In this document: positions 53,409-61,726 of the stretch, one piece after another
Position numbering within the stretch: position 1 is the first letter of the stretch
How the letters are laid out: every line of letters begins with the position of its first letter
Assembly: GCF_006716115.1 (NCBI RefSeq)
Contig: NZ_VFOO01000001.1
Coordinates: forward strand, 3,410,001-3,474,000
DNA from: Subtercola boreus
Lineage (GTDB): Bacteria > Actinomycetota > Actinomycetes > Actinomycetales > Microbacteriaceae
Length of the DNA: 64,000 nt
Reading direction: 5' to 3'
Notes under the pieces: generated by a model
What the model saw: the letters and a program-made list of their open reading frames with translations, nothing else
Told to the model about the DNA's origin: nothing
Databases searched by the model: none
Made by a program: the position numbers and the translations under genes

Positions 53409-54347
53409 TCAGCTCTTGACGGAGCCGGAGGTGAGGCCGCCGATGAAGTAGCGCTGGAAGATGAGGAAGAGCAGGAGCACAGGGATGCTGCCCATGATCG
53501 AGATGGCCATCATCTGGTTCCACTCGTAGGAGTTCTGCCCGATGAGCAGCTGGATCCCCACCGGCACCGTACGGAGGTCGTTGGTGCGCGTCAGGGTCAG
53601 CGCGAACAGGTATTCGTTCCACGAGATCATGAAGGTGTACACCGCGACCGAGACGATGCCGGGCACCGAGATCGGCACCAGGATGCGCCAGAGCGCCGTC
53701 CACGCGCCGGCCCCGTCGACCTTGACGGCCTCGTCGAGCTCCTTGGGCAGGGTGTTGAAGTATGCGGTCATCATGATGATCGCGTAGGGCAGCGTGAACA
53801 CGATGTAGGTCAGGATCAGGCCCGCGTACGTGTTGTAGAGGCCGAGCGTCACCATCAGGCCGAAGAACGGGATGATCAGGGCGATCGGTGGCACGGCCTG
53901 GGTGCCGATGATGATGACGTTCATCACCCGCTTGCCCCGGAACTCGTACCGGCTGAACGCGTAGGCCGCCATGATGGCGAACAGCACGGTCAGCGCGGTC
54001 ACCGACAGGGCGACGATGTAGCTGTTGATGAAGAAGCGGATCTCCTCCGGGTCGTTCAGCACGGCGAGGTAGGCGTCGAAGCTGAAACCCTGGGTGATGA
54101 TCTGCGGCGGGTAGGCGAAGATCTCGGTGTTCGTCTTGAAACTGCTGATGAGCATCCAGAACACGGGGAAGCCGGCGAAGACGGCTCCGGCGAGCAGGCC
54201 GAGGAGGAGGCCGAGGCGCAACCCGATCTTGCGGGGGGCGCGGTGCACCGTGATGGCCGCGGCGCCGCTTCCGCCTCCTTTGGCGGGCCCGTCGGTGCGG
54301 GCATCCGTGGCCCTGGCGTTCTTGCGGGTGGTCGTGATGGTGGCCAT
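53409..54347 (-). CDS. Sugar ABC transporter permease, MalG type
   Basis: A 312-aa protein with a Lys/Arg/Gly-rich cytoplasmic head and six helices from LGLLLGLLAGAVFAGFPVFW. The EAA loop is EAVKVDGAGAWTALWRI. It follows the MalF-type gene by 2 bp. No ATPase gene is in the operon. Confidence 0.94.
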   Translation of the reverse strand: MATITTTRKNARATDARTDGPAKGGGSGAAAITVHRAPRKIGLRLGLLLGLLAGAVFAGFPVFWMLISSFKTNTEIFAYPPQIITQGFSFDAYLAVLNDPEEIRFFINSYIVALSVTALTVLFAIMAAYAFSRYEFRGKRVMNVIIIGTQAVPPIALIIPFFGLMVTLGLYNTYAGLILTYIVFTLPYAIIMMTAYFNTLPKELDEAVKVDGAGAWTALWRILVPISVPGIVSVAVYTFMISWNEYLFALTLTRTNDLRTVPVGIQLLIGQNSYEWNQMMAISIMGSIPVLLLFLIFQRYFIGGLTSGSVKS

Positions 54348-54349
54348 GA

Positions 54350-55270
54350 TCAGCTCTCCGATCGCTGTGAACGCACGTAGAAGACGGCGACGATGAGCGA
54401 GAAGACCAGCACGATCACTGCGCTCGCCGAAGCGGCCGAGAAGTCGAAGCCCGTGAAGGCGAGCTTGTAGGTGACGGTGCTCAGCATCTCGGTGACGCTG
54501 ATGGGGCCACCTCCCGTGGTGAGCCAGATGAGCGCGAACTGCTGGGTGGTCCAGAGCACGTCGAGCATGGCCATCGAGATGATGATCGGGCGCAGCTGCG
54601 GCAGCGTCACGTTCAGAAACTGCTGGAATCCGGATGCGCCGTCGACGCGCGCCGCCTCATAGAGGTCGGCGGGTACGCCCTGGAGTCCCGCGAGGAGGCT
54701 GATCATGAAGAAGGGGTAGCCCGCCCAGATGTTCATCACGGTCACGGCGAGCAGTGCGGAGGAGGGGTCACCGAACCAGGCGATCGGGCTGCCGGTGAGG
54801 TGCACCGACTGGAGCAGGTAGTTGATGACGCCCTGCGGGTCGAGCAGCAGTCGCCAGAGCACCGCGATGATGGCGGCGGTGAAGAGCCACGGGAGGATGT
54901 AGATCACCCGGAAGACGGCCCGCGGCACCGCGCCGATCAGCTTCGAGTTGAGCATCAGCGAAAAGCCGAGGCCGATGAGGAGGTGGGCGACGACACTCGA
55001 GACGGTGAACACCAGCGTGTTGAGGGCGGCGTTCCAGAATTCCGGGTCGGTGAGCAGGGTGATGTAGTTGGTGAGGCCCGCGAACGAGGCGTTCTTGGTG
55101 GTGATCGCGCCGTCGGAGACCGAGTAGCCGATGACCAGGATGATCGGAACGACCATCAGCGCGATCAGGAGGATCGCGGTGGGAGCGACGAAGCCGTAGG
55201 GGGCGGACTTGGCCGCCAGGCGTGCCGATCCGAACCGGGACGGTGTGCGTCCCGTTCGCAGAGCTGTCAT
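54350..55270 (-). CDS. Sugar ABC transporter permease, MalF type
   Basis: A 306-aa protein with six helices starting at YGFVAPTAILLIALMVVPII. The EAA loop is EAARVDGASGFQQFLNVTLP. ATG 55270 is chosen; the longer open frame upstream overlaps the binding-protein gene. A strong stem-loop (55295-55338) separates it from that gene. Confidence 0.94.
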   Translation of the reverse strand: MTALRTGRTPSRFGSARLAAKSAPYGFVAPTAILLIALMVVPIILVIGYSVSDGAITTKNASFAGLTNYITLLTDPEFWNAALNTLVFTVSSVVAHLLIGLGFSLMLNSKLIGAVPRAVFRVIYILPWLFTAAIIAVLWRLLLDPQGVINYLLQSVHLTGSPIAWFGDPSSALLAVTVMNIWAGYPFFMISLLAGLQGVPADLYEAARVDGASGFQQFLNVTLPQLRPIIISMAMLDVLWTTQQFALIWLTTGGGPISVTEMLSTVTYKLAFTGFDFSAASASAVIVLVFSLIVAVFYVRSQRSES

Positions 55271-55294
55271 AGTCGTACTTCTTTCAGGAGGGAG

Positions 55295-55338
55295 GGTCGT
55301 GCCACATCCGCCATGGGGGTGATGGATGTGGCACGACC
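55295..55338 (-). promoter_or_regulatory. Perfect 15-bp stem-loop between binding-protein and permease genes
   Basis: GGTCGTGCCACATCC and GGATGTGGCACGACC are perfect complements around a 14-nt loop, in the 95-bp spacer of the operon. Such structures often protect the upstream binding-protein mRNA or partly terminate, giving more binding protein than permease. Inferred role. Confidence 0.7.
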
Positions 55339-55365
55339 GGTCTGCATCGAGGTCTGGCAGGGGGC

Positions 55366-56655
55366 CTAGAAGGCCTTGGACCAGCTCGCCTGAGTGGTGG
55401 AGAGCATGTCGCTCACGCTCCCGTCGCCGTTGAGCGTCTTCTGGAACTCGGTGTCGAAGTCGCGCATCAGCTGGTCTGAGGTGGGCAGACCGACGAACTC
55501 GTTCGCGGGGTATCCGGCCTGGTAGATCTTGAAGGCCTCTTCGTACAGCGGGTCGGATCCGGTGAAGTCGGGCGTCGCCGTGCTGTTCGCCGGGAAGCCG
55601 TGCGCGAGGCTCGAGATGTTGGCGTTGACGTCTTTGCTCATCATGTACTGCACGAACTTCCATGCCTCAGCCTTGTGCGCCGAGTTGTTCGAGACGCCGA
55701 TGCCCCACGAGGCGAACGGGATGCCGCGCTTGCCGGTGTAACCGTCTTCTGCGGGAATCGCCGAGATGCTGAACTTCAGGTCGGGGTTGGCCTTGCGAAT
55801 GGTGGTGATGTGGGCGAGGGAGTCGACCATCATCCCGACCTGTCCGTTGGTGAACTGGGTCACCTTGTCGGGCTCCTGCAGGGTGAACGTGCCGTCGGCC
55901 ACGACCTTCGCGTCGTAGAGCGACTTCACGTAGTCGACCGCGCTCTTCACGCCGTCGTTGGTGAGGTCGGGCTTGCCGTCTTTCAGCATGCTGCCGCCGG
56001 ATGCCCAGAGCCACGACATCACGTCGTTCTGAACGCCGTTCGGGTTGGTGGTTCCGAGCGGGAGGATCCAGCCCTTCGCGGAGGTCTTCGCGGTGACCGC
56101 CTCGGCGTCGGTCAGGAACTCGCTCCGGGTCGCCGGGGGAGTGGTGACGCCGGCCTGCGCCAGCAGCGTGTCGTTCGTGAAGAGCGGGTAGACGAAGTTC
56201 ACGACAGGGATCGCGTAGGTCGACCCGTCGATCTGCACCTGGCTGGAGAGCTGGCTCGCATCGTAGTTCGACGACTTCATCTCGTCGCTGAGGTTGTCGA
56301 GCGCGCCCTGCTTGACAAGGTTGTTCACCCAGGCCCCGTCGAGGCCGACCACGTCGGACAGGGTGCCGGAGACGCCTGCAGTGGTGGTCTGGTCCTGCAG
56401 GGAGGAGTACGGCTGTGTGAGGAGCTTGACCGTGATGTTCGGGTTCGCGGTCTGGAAGTCGTCCACGATCTTCTGCAGGTCGCCGTCGGGGAGTTCGGAT
56501 CCCCACCACTGCGAGAACTCGATCGTCACCTTGCCGTCGGCGCTGGTGGAACTGCCACTGCTGCTGCAGCCGGCGGTGAGGAGGACAGCCGTCGTCGCGA
56601 GGGCCAGCCCTGCGAGCTTGACCCGACGGCCTCGAGCAACGTTGCTCATGTTCAT
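55366..56655 (-). CDS. Sugar ABC transporter substrate-binding lipoprotein
   Basis: A 429-aa family-1 solute-binding protein. Lipobox LTAGC places the lipidated Cys at 30, followed by a Ser/Gly linker. The core has VTIEFSQWWGSELPDG, AIPVVNFVYPLFTNDTLL and GFPANSTATPDF. ATG 56655 or 56649 is the start. It heads the operon of two permeases, aldolase and kinase, divergent from a DeoR repressor. Confidence 0.93.
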   Translation of the reverse strand: MNMSNVARGRRVKLAGLALATTAVLLTAGCSSSGSSTSADGKVTIEFSQWWGSELPDGDLQKIVDDFQTANPNITVKLLTQPYSSLQDQTTTAGVSGTLSDVVGLDGAWVNNLVKQGALDNLSDEMKSSNYDASQLSSQVQIDGSTYAIPVVNFVYPLFTNDTLLAQAGVTTPPATRSEFLTDAEAVTAKTSAKGWILPLGTTNPNGVQNDVMSWLWASGGSMLKDGKPDLTNDGVKSAVDYVKSLYDAKVVADGTFTLQEPDKVTQFTNGQVGMMVDSLAHITTIRKANPDLKFSISAIPAEDGYTGKRGIPFASWGIGVSNNSAHKAEAWKFVQYMMSKDVNANISSLAHGFPANSTATPDFTGSDPLYEEAFKIYQAGYPANEFVGLPTSDQLMRDFDTEFQKTLNGDGSVSDMLSTTQASWSKAF

Positions 56656-56769
56656 CCAATCTTCAGTGATTGCTTAGTGTTACGGGAAAGTGCTGTTTTA
56701 TGCGCTTATCAGCGTGATCCGATGGTAATGCGCGCCGCATCTCGCGTCAACATGAATTTTGCGGCACAA

Positions 56770-56779
56770 GTATGCATAC
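56770..56779. promoter_or_regulatory. Perfect palindrome in DeoR/importer divergent promoter
   Basis: GTATGCATAC is a perfect 10-bp palindrome about 60 bp before the DeoR start and 115 bp before the binding-protein start. The surrounding A/T-rich 184-bp spacer is the obvious control region. It is a possible DeoR operator; the match to a known site is not established. Confidence 0.4.
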
Positions 56780-56839
56780 ATTTCGGGTATGGGGCGCACA
56801 AATACGCGAAAGCCTGCGACCATCTGCTAGACATGCTCT

Positions 56840-57679
56840 GTGGGCGACAGGCAGAGCACCGAGAATTCCCTGCAACCCGTGCGCCTGCCGGCCGGGCGGA
56901 AGGCCGAGATCGCCGCCTTCGTCGCCGAGGTCGACCAGGTCACCGTCGCCATGCTGTCCGCCCGTTTCGGGGTCTCCTCCGACACCATCCGCCGCGACCT
57001 CGACCAGCTCGACGCCGACGGAATCGTCGTGCGCACCCACGGCGGAGCGGTCAGCCGCTCGGCCATGGTCGTCACCGAGAAGAAGCTCGACGTGCGCATG
57101 CAACTGCACACCACGGCCAAGGAGAAGATCGGCGAACTAGCCGCAACCCTCGTCGACGACGCCTCCGTCATCATGATCAACGCCGGCACGACCTGCCTCG
57201 CCCTCGCCCGGCACCTCCGCAACCACCGCGAGCTGACCATCGCGACCAACAACCTGCGCATCCCCGCCGAGGTCTCACCGAAGGCCGTGAACGACCTCTA
57301 CCTCTTCGGCGGCGCCGTGCGCTTCGCCGGCCAGTCGACCGTCGGCCCCGTGAGCTTCCGCGTCACCGGCCGCTCCACCGACCTCGAACTGCGCTGCGAC
57401 CTCGCCCTCATCTCCGTCGGCGCCGTGTCGGCAGACGGCGGCTACTCCACCAGCAACGTCAGCGAAGCCGTCATGATGGGCGAGATGATCGCCCGCGCGA
57501 CCCGCGTCGCCATCCTCGCCGACTCCTCCAAATTCGGCGCCCCCCTCTTCGCCCAGGTCGCCGCCCTCGGCGCCGCCGACTACCTCGTCACCGACCAGGA
57601 GCCGCCCCCCGAGCTCGCCGATGCCCTGCAGCGCCACGGCGTGAAGGTGCTGCTGCCGCCTGCGGCGCCCGCGGTCTGA
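56840..57679 (+). CDS. DeoR-family transcriptional repressor
   Basis: A 279-aa protein with an N-terminal HTH (about 19-75; VTVAMLSARFGVSSDTIRRD, LDADGIVVRTHGGAV) and a DeoRC sugar-phosphate sensor domain with IMINAGTTCLALARHL, TIATNNLRIPAE, YLFGGAVRF and LADSSKFG. It starts with GTG 56840. DeoR proteins sense phosphorylated sugars; it is divergent from the importer/aldolase/kinase operon and likely controls it. Confidence 0.93.
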   Translation: MGDRQSTENSLQPVRLPAGRKAEIAAFVAEVDQVTVAMLSARFGVSSDTIRRDLDQLDADGIVVRTHGGAVSRSAMVVTEKKLDVRMQLHTTAKEKIGELAATLVDDASVIMINAGTTCLALARHLRNHRELTIATNNLRIPAEVSPKAVNDLYLFGGAVRFAGQSTVGPVSFRVTGRSTDLELRCDLALISVGAVSADGGYSTSNVSEAVMMGEMIARATRVAILADSSKFGAPLFAQVAALGAADYLVTDQEPPPELADALQRHGVKVLLPPAAPAV

Positions 57680-57944
57680 CGCTGCCGTGCAGACGCGGAA
57701 TGTTTCGTGAGCCTTTGACCGGATGGCTGGATGATCAGCTACAGCTGCCAAATTTGTCCGCTCAGCCGCCGCAAGCCGATATTGGATATTATGTCAAGAG
57801 GCTGATTTTAAGATTCGCAGAAGGCGCGAAGACTGCAAGACGCAAAAGCTAGGGCTCGAGGACCGGCCGGGCTTATGCACCACCACCGGTCTCGGCACAT
57901 CTCTGTGTGGCGGGGTGCGCATTACAGCTATGGCGCGGTGCAAC
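57680..57944. other. Non-coding AT-richer left edge of island
   Basis: These 265 bp contain no convincing gene. Base composition shifts to A/T-rich here (for example around 57775-57850), marking the boundary between the DeoR gene and the following island. A weak GACCGG/CCGGTC inverted repeat near 57860-57895 could end the minus-strand gene. Confidence 0.6.
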
Positions 57945-58724
57945 TCATCGCTTGACGGGCACCCGGCGAACCTCCACGAGTTTGTCACCCTCAGCCAGGC
58001 CGTCGACAGCTTCCTGCGGTACTGCCGCCTTAGTCTCCAGAGCCAGCGTAATCGCCGCGGGCAACTGTTGAACGGAAAGCCGGTCAAACGTGCTGGTTAG
58101 CTCTCGCTGGAAGTCGTACTTCACGTGCGTGTTCAACAAGATCTGTTTTTGCTCGTCGATGAAAGCCTCGGCTGCTATGACAGCGAGCCGTCGTTGACTC
58201 GCTTCCTCCGGGCTCATGCTCGCCCGGTATTGATCGAATGCTTCGTCTATGACTCGCGAGAATTCTTCGGGCGCCTTCTTGCTTAGGTCGGCAAGGTAGC
58301 TCGTAGCGGCCTGGGCTTCGCTCGGCACGGGTAGTTCCGCTGACCTAGCTAACTTTCGCAACTGCCTGCGCTGTAGCGCCGGGCGTACCGTCTCAACCCA
58401 CCATCTGCGAACACGCGGCATCGCCTTCTCATGAATGAAGACCGCGAGCTTGGTCAGTGCCACTAGCAACGCCAGCACGTCCGCGATCATCTGTTCGCGT
58501 TCTTCTGCCGTCATGGGTTCTTGTTCAGGCTGGGACAAATACTCGTAAACGTATTCATCGTGGTCCCCTGCCCTGGCGTCCTGGAAGAGTTCGGGCGGCC
58601 CGAGGAGCTTGCCCGTCTCGATGTCAAACAGGAGCGCTCGCTTGTTTCCGGCGGTGTCCTTAGACTCCGCCAGATACGCGCCCTTTGGCACTCGGACTCG
58701 GTAGGTTTCGCCGTCGTCAGTCAT
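57945..58724 (-). CDS. Hypothetical protein of the AT-richer island
   Basis: I do not recognise this 259-aa protein. The N-terminus (1-60) is beta-like with YRVRVPKGAYLAESKDTAGNKRALLFDIETG split over strands. A hydrophobic helix lies at about 81-98 (ADVLALLVALTKLAVFIHEK), then a strongly basic segment (RRWWVETVRPALQRRQLRK), then a long helical region. It is less GC-rich than its neighbours, suggesting transfer. It is divergent from the nuclease remnant and lies 650 bp from the GHKL protein, so a partnership is possible but unproven. Confidence 0.7.
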   Translation of the reverse strand: MTDDGETYRVRVPKGAYLAESKDTAGNKRALLFDIETGKLLGPPELFQDARAGDHDEYVYEYLSQPEQEPMTAEEREQMIADVLALLVALTKLAVFIHEKAMPRVRRWWVETVRPALQRRQLRKLARSAELPVPSEAQAATSYLADLSKKAPEEFSRVIDEAFDQYRASMSPEEASQRRLAVIAAEAFIDEQKQILLNTHVKYDFQRELTSTFDRLSVQQLPAAITLALETKAAVPQEAVDGLAEGDKLVEVRRVPVKR

Positions 58725-58917
58725 CGTCTTCTCCGTGTGTCGACGCTCTGTGCCGTTTGACCCTGCCGGTCTTCACAATGCTGCCCCCGCCGCCGCATTC
58801 AACTCTATAGAAGTGCGCCGACATGGCCCGAGCTGTGAATCGCTTACGCTGCCCGTCGTCGCATCGAAGTGGAGCCGGTGAGGACGTTCTGCGGGGCGCT
58901 AGCCTCATACTGCTTAG

Positions 58918-59169
58918 ATTTCGCTACGCCCGGCGAGCACCATCGGCTACATCCCCGCGAATGAGCAGGCCGGCCCGGAGCTGTACGCTCGCAACGACCT
59001 CGACCGCGGCCACCAGGTCCGCCGTCGCGACCCCGTCTGGGGAGACCTTGCCACCGCGACCGCCGCGAACCACGCCACGTTCGTGTACACCAACGCTGCA
59101 CCCCAAGCCGGGGAGTTCAACCAATCCGCTGAACTCTGGGCAGGCTTAGAAAACTACGTCCTCAACTAG
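58918..59169 (+). pseudogene. 3' remnant of a DNA/RNA non-specific endonuclease
   Basis: The frame reads PASTIGYIPANEQ, then ARNDLDRGHQVRRRDPVWG, and ends FNQSAELWAGLENYVLN with a stop at 59169. DRGH is the catalytic motif of the NUC (NucA-type) family. There is no start codon, and stops at 58879, 58900 and 58915 precede it in frame, so the N-terminal part is gone. It is a decayed nuclease fragment left inside the island. Confidence 0.75.
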
Positions 59170-59371
59170 CAACTGGGGGTGTCTGCGCGAACTTGAAGCC
59201 ATCGTCACGGCCTTGATTCGGCAGTGGAATCAGGATCATCCATTGCTTTTCAACTGAGGCTGGAGTTGCAAAGTGGAAAGCCTGAGAGTCAAGATCACTC
59301 CGTACCCGGCGAGGCGAGCGACCACGCCGCCCTCAAGCCGAGGAACCGGTACCTCATGCCATGCTGTGCTT

Positions 59372-61363
59372 ATGGAGAATCTCGACGTCGTCGTGGAGCA
59401 AGCGCATCTCGTCACACTCGCCAAAACACCCAGAGTTGCGCTGGCCGAGCTGGTCTGGAACGCGATCGATGCGGACGCCACGAACATCGCACTTGACGTG
59501 GAGTTCGGTGCATTGGGTGGCCCTGAAAAGATCACCGTGATCGATAACGGTACGGGTATTGCACCCGACGATCGCAAACAGACCTTTGGAGCCCTGGGAC
59601 ATTCTTGGAAGCGTCTCACCCAGCAGAGTCTCGGTGGCCGCGCCCTACACGGGAAGCGCGGCGAAGGTCGGTGGGCCGCACTGGGAATCGGCGATTCGGT
59701 CCGCTGGACGAGTGTCGCCGAAAGCACGGCAGACGGTCGAGTACGGTTCACCATTTCTGCGAACAAGGCAGAACTAAAGCGATTTGCCGTCTCAGACCTA
59801 TCGCCCGCCCTCGACGCCGAAACTGGCGTCACCGTCGAGATTGCCGCGCTGTCCCAGCGCGGCGCTGCGTATGCCGAATCAGACGCAGTGGTCGAAGATC
59901 TCTTGACGACCTTCGCTCTGCACATCGAGCAGTACGGACTTGACCTGTCCTGGCGCAGGCAACATCTCGATGTCGAAGCGCTCAAGAAAGACCAGGTCGA
60001 CATCCCGGTCCTCGTTGAAGGTGTTGACGGCTCAATCACTCTCACAGTGATCGAGTGGAAGTCTGCCGTGCAGCGGCATCTGTACCTCTGCGATGCTGCA
60101 GGAAACTCACTGCACGACATGAAGCCAGGTATCCAGGCTCCGGGCTATCACTTCACCGGATATGTGAAATGGGCGGGTTTCGCCGCCGATGCCGACCTGC
60201 TGACTCTCGAAGACGGTGCACCTGAGCCTATTAAGTCAGTCCTCGACGCGACTCGTGAGGCGTTGAAAACGCATTTCGCATCGAAAGAAGAAGAGCGCTC
60301 CGCCAAGCTCATCAAGCAGTGGCGCGACGAGGATTCGTATCCTTTCCGGAAGCCTCCAAAGAACAAGATTGAAGAGGCCGCACGCGGCATCTTCGACATC
60401 GTCGCAGTCGCGGCAGCTCCCGTGGTTGAGAAATCTGACTTCGCGTCACGCAAGTTCTCGCTGGAACTGCTGAAGAACGCAGTCGAGACGAGCCCGTCCA
60501 GCATTCGACACATTCTTGAGGAGGTTCTTAACCTCCCTCCGGAGCAAGCTAACGAGCTCAGTGATCTCATCAAAAAGACTTCCCTCGGAGCATTACTGCG
60601 CGCGGGCAACCAGGTCCTGGGTCGCCTCGAATTTCTGACCGGCCTCGAACAGATCATTAACGATCGCCAGCTGAAGAAATTAGTGACCGAGCGCCGCCAG
60701 CTCCACCGCATCCTCGCCGAAGAAACATGGGTGTTCCGCGAGGAGTACGCGCTTACTGTCGACGACAACACACTTCGCACTGCCCTCAGGTCACATACCG
60801 GGTTGTTAGGGCGGGATGATCTCACTCCTGGCGATTTGGACGAGCCTGTGGTCGACTCGGATGGACGAGTGATCGTTGTCGACATGATGCTCAGCCGTGT
60901 CATCGAACAGTCACGAAACCACCGCGAGCACATTGTGATCGAACTCAAGCGTCCGTCCGTGTCGATCGGGAAGCATCAACTTGATCAGATTGAGAACTAT
61001 GCCCAGACCGTAGCCAGCGACAATCGCTTTGCTGCGGTCCAGACGACCTGGGAATTCTGGATAGTGGGCGACGAGATCGATCCGCGCATCAAGCACAAGT
61101 TTGGGCAGGGCAATCTGCCAGAGGACGTGTATCAGGATTACTCCGAAGACGGTAGGCGCGTCACTATCCGGGCGGTCACTTGGGCTCGCATCATTCAGGA
61201 CGCACGTCATCGGATGAAGTTCGTGAAGGATGCACTCGGCTACGACCCAGACTCGGAAGCCAGCATCAACTATCTACGTGAACGCCACGGAAAGGTTCTG
61301 CCGTCTGTCTTTATGCCCAAAGCCTCGGCAAATGACGAGAACGAAGGCGCTTTTTCTGTCTGA
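59372..61363 (+). CDS. GHKL ATPase with C-terminal PD-(D/E)xK-like nuclease domain (candidate defence protein)
   Basis: A 663-aa protein, less GC-rich than the surrounding genes. The N-terminal Bergerat ATPase shows the N-box ELVWNAIDADA (Glu26, Asn30, Asp33), G1 box VIDNGTGI (Asp58) and G2 box LHGKRGEGRWAAL (about 92-104), as in Hsp90/MutL/histidine kinases. A middle helical region follows. The C-terminal part has Asp504 in VIVVDMML, Glu524-x-Lys526 in VIELKRP and Gln536, the order of a PD-(D/E)xK (Shedu-like) nuclease. I start at ATG 59372; GTG 59366 is possible and no SD is visible. It may cleave nucleic acid under ATP control. Function is inferred. Confidence 0.78.
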   Translation: MENLDVVVEQAHLVTLAKTPRVALAELVWNAIDADATNIALDVEFGALGGPEKITVIDNGTGIAPDDRKQTFGALGHSWKRLTQQSLGGRALHGKRGEGRWAALGIGDSVRWTSVAESTADGRVRFTISANKAELKRFAVSDLSPALDAETGVTVEIAALSQRGAAYAESDAVVEDLLTTFALHIEQYGLDLSWRRQHLDVEALKKDQVDIPVLVEGVDGSITLTVIEWKSAVQRHLYLCDAAGNSLHDMKPGIQAPGYHFTGYVKWAGFAADADLLTLEDGAPEPIKSVLDATREALKTHFASKEEERSAKLIKQWRDEDSYPFRKPPKNKIEEAARGIFDIVAVAAAPVVEKSDFASRKFSLELLKNAVETSPSSIRHILEEVLNLPPEQANELSDLIKKTSLGALLRAGNQVLGRLEFLTGLEQIINDRQLKKLVTERRQLHRILAEETWVFREEYALTVDDNTLRTALRSHTGLLGRDDLTPGDLDEPVVDSDGRVIVVDMMLSRVIEQSRNHREHIVIELKRPSVSIGKHQLDQIENYAQTVASDNRFAAVQTTWEFWIVGDEIDPRIKHKFGQGNLPEDVYQDYSEDGRRVTIRAVTWARIIQDARHRMKFVKDALGYDPDSEASINYLRERHGKVLPSVFMPKASANDENEGAFSV

Positions 61364-61726
61364 GGCCGCGCACGATCCAGTCGTTATCCTCTAGGACAGC
61401 CCGGACAAGATCTCGGGGTTAAGTTCGTTCAAGGCGGTCAGCAGAGTGCCTTGAAAACCTAAAGGTTTTTGAGGCGTCTCAGGTCGGCGCCTCCGTGATG
61501 TCTACGTCTTGCCGTTCTGGTGTTGTACGACGATTCGGCGGCTCGCCGAGCAGAGCGCTATGGGTTTGTGAGACACCGGCGTCCTTCCCTTCAACGGAGT
61601 GTTCTTCAGCGGTCTCCGCGCGGTAATCGTGAAATTTTTGTCAAAAAGCTGCTGTAGTACGTGTTTCGTTCTGGTCTTCTTGCCAGCCCGCAACCTGTCC
61701 GCGACCAACCGTTAAGGTTGTTCGAA
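61364..61726. other. Non-coding right edge of island with a terminator-like hairpin
   Basis: These 363 bp hold no convincing gene; the longest frames look non-coding. AAAACC at 61453 and GGTTTTT at 61463 form a short hairpin ending in T residues, a plausible terminator for the GHKL gene 90 bp upstream. The sequence is A/T-richer until about 61730, where the hemD-type gene ends. Confidence 0.55.

Noticed and set aside
61502-61708. 68-aa minus-strand frame after the GHKL gene
   Set aside because: Basic, low-information sequence without SD, family resemblance or coupling; the region looks noncoding.
57680-61726. Island as a prophage or integrative element
   Set aside because: No integrase, transposase, att-like direct repeats, tRNA or structural phage genes could be found at either edge.
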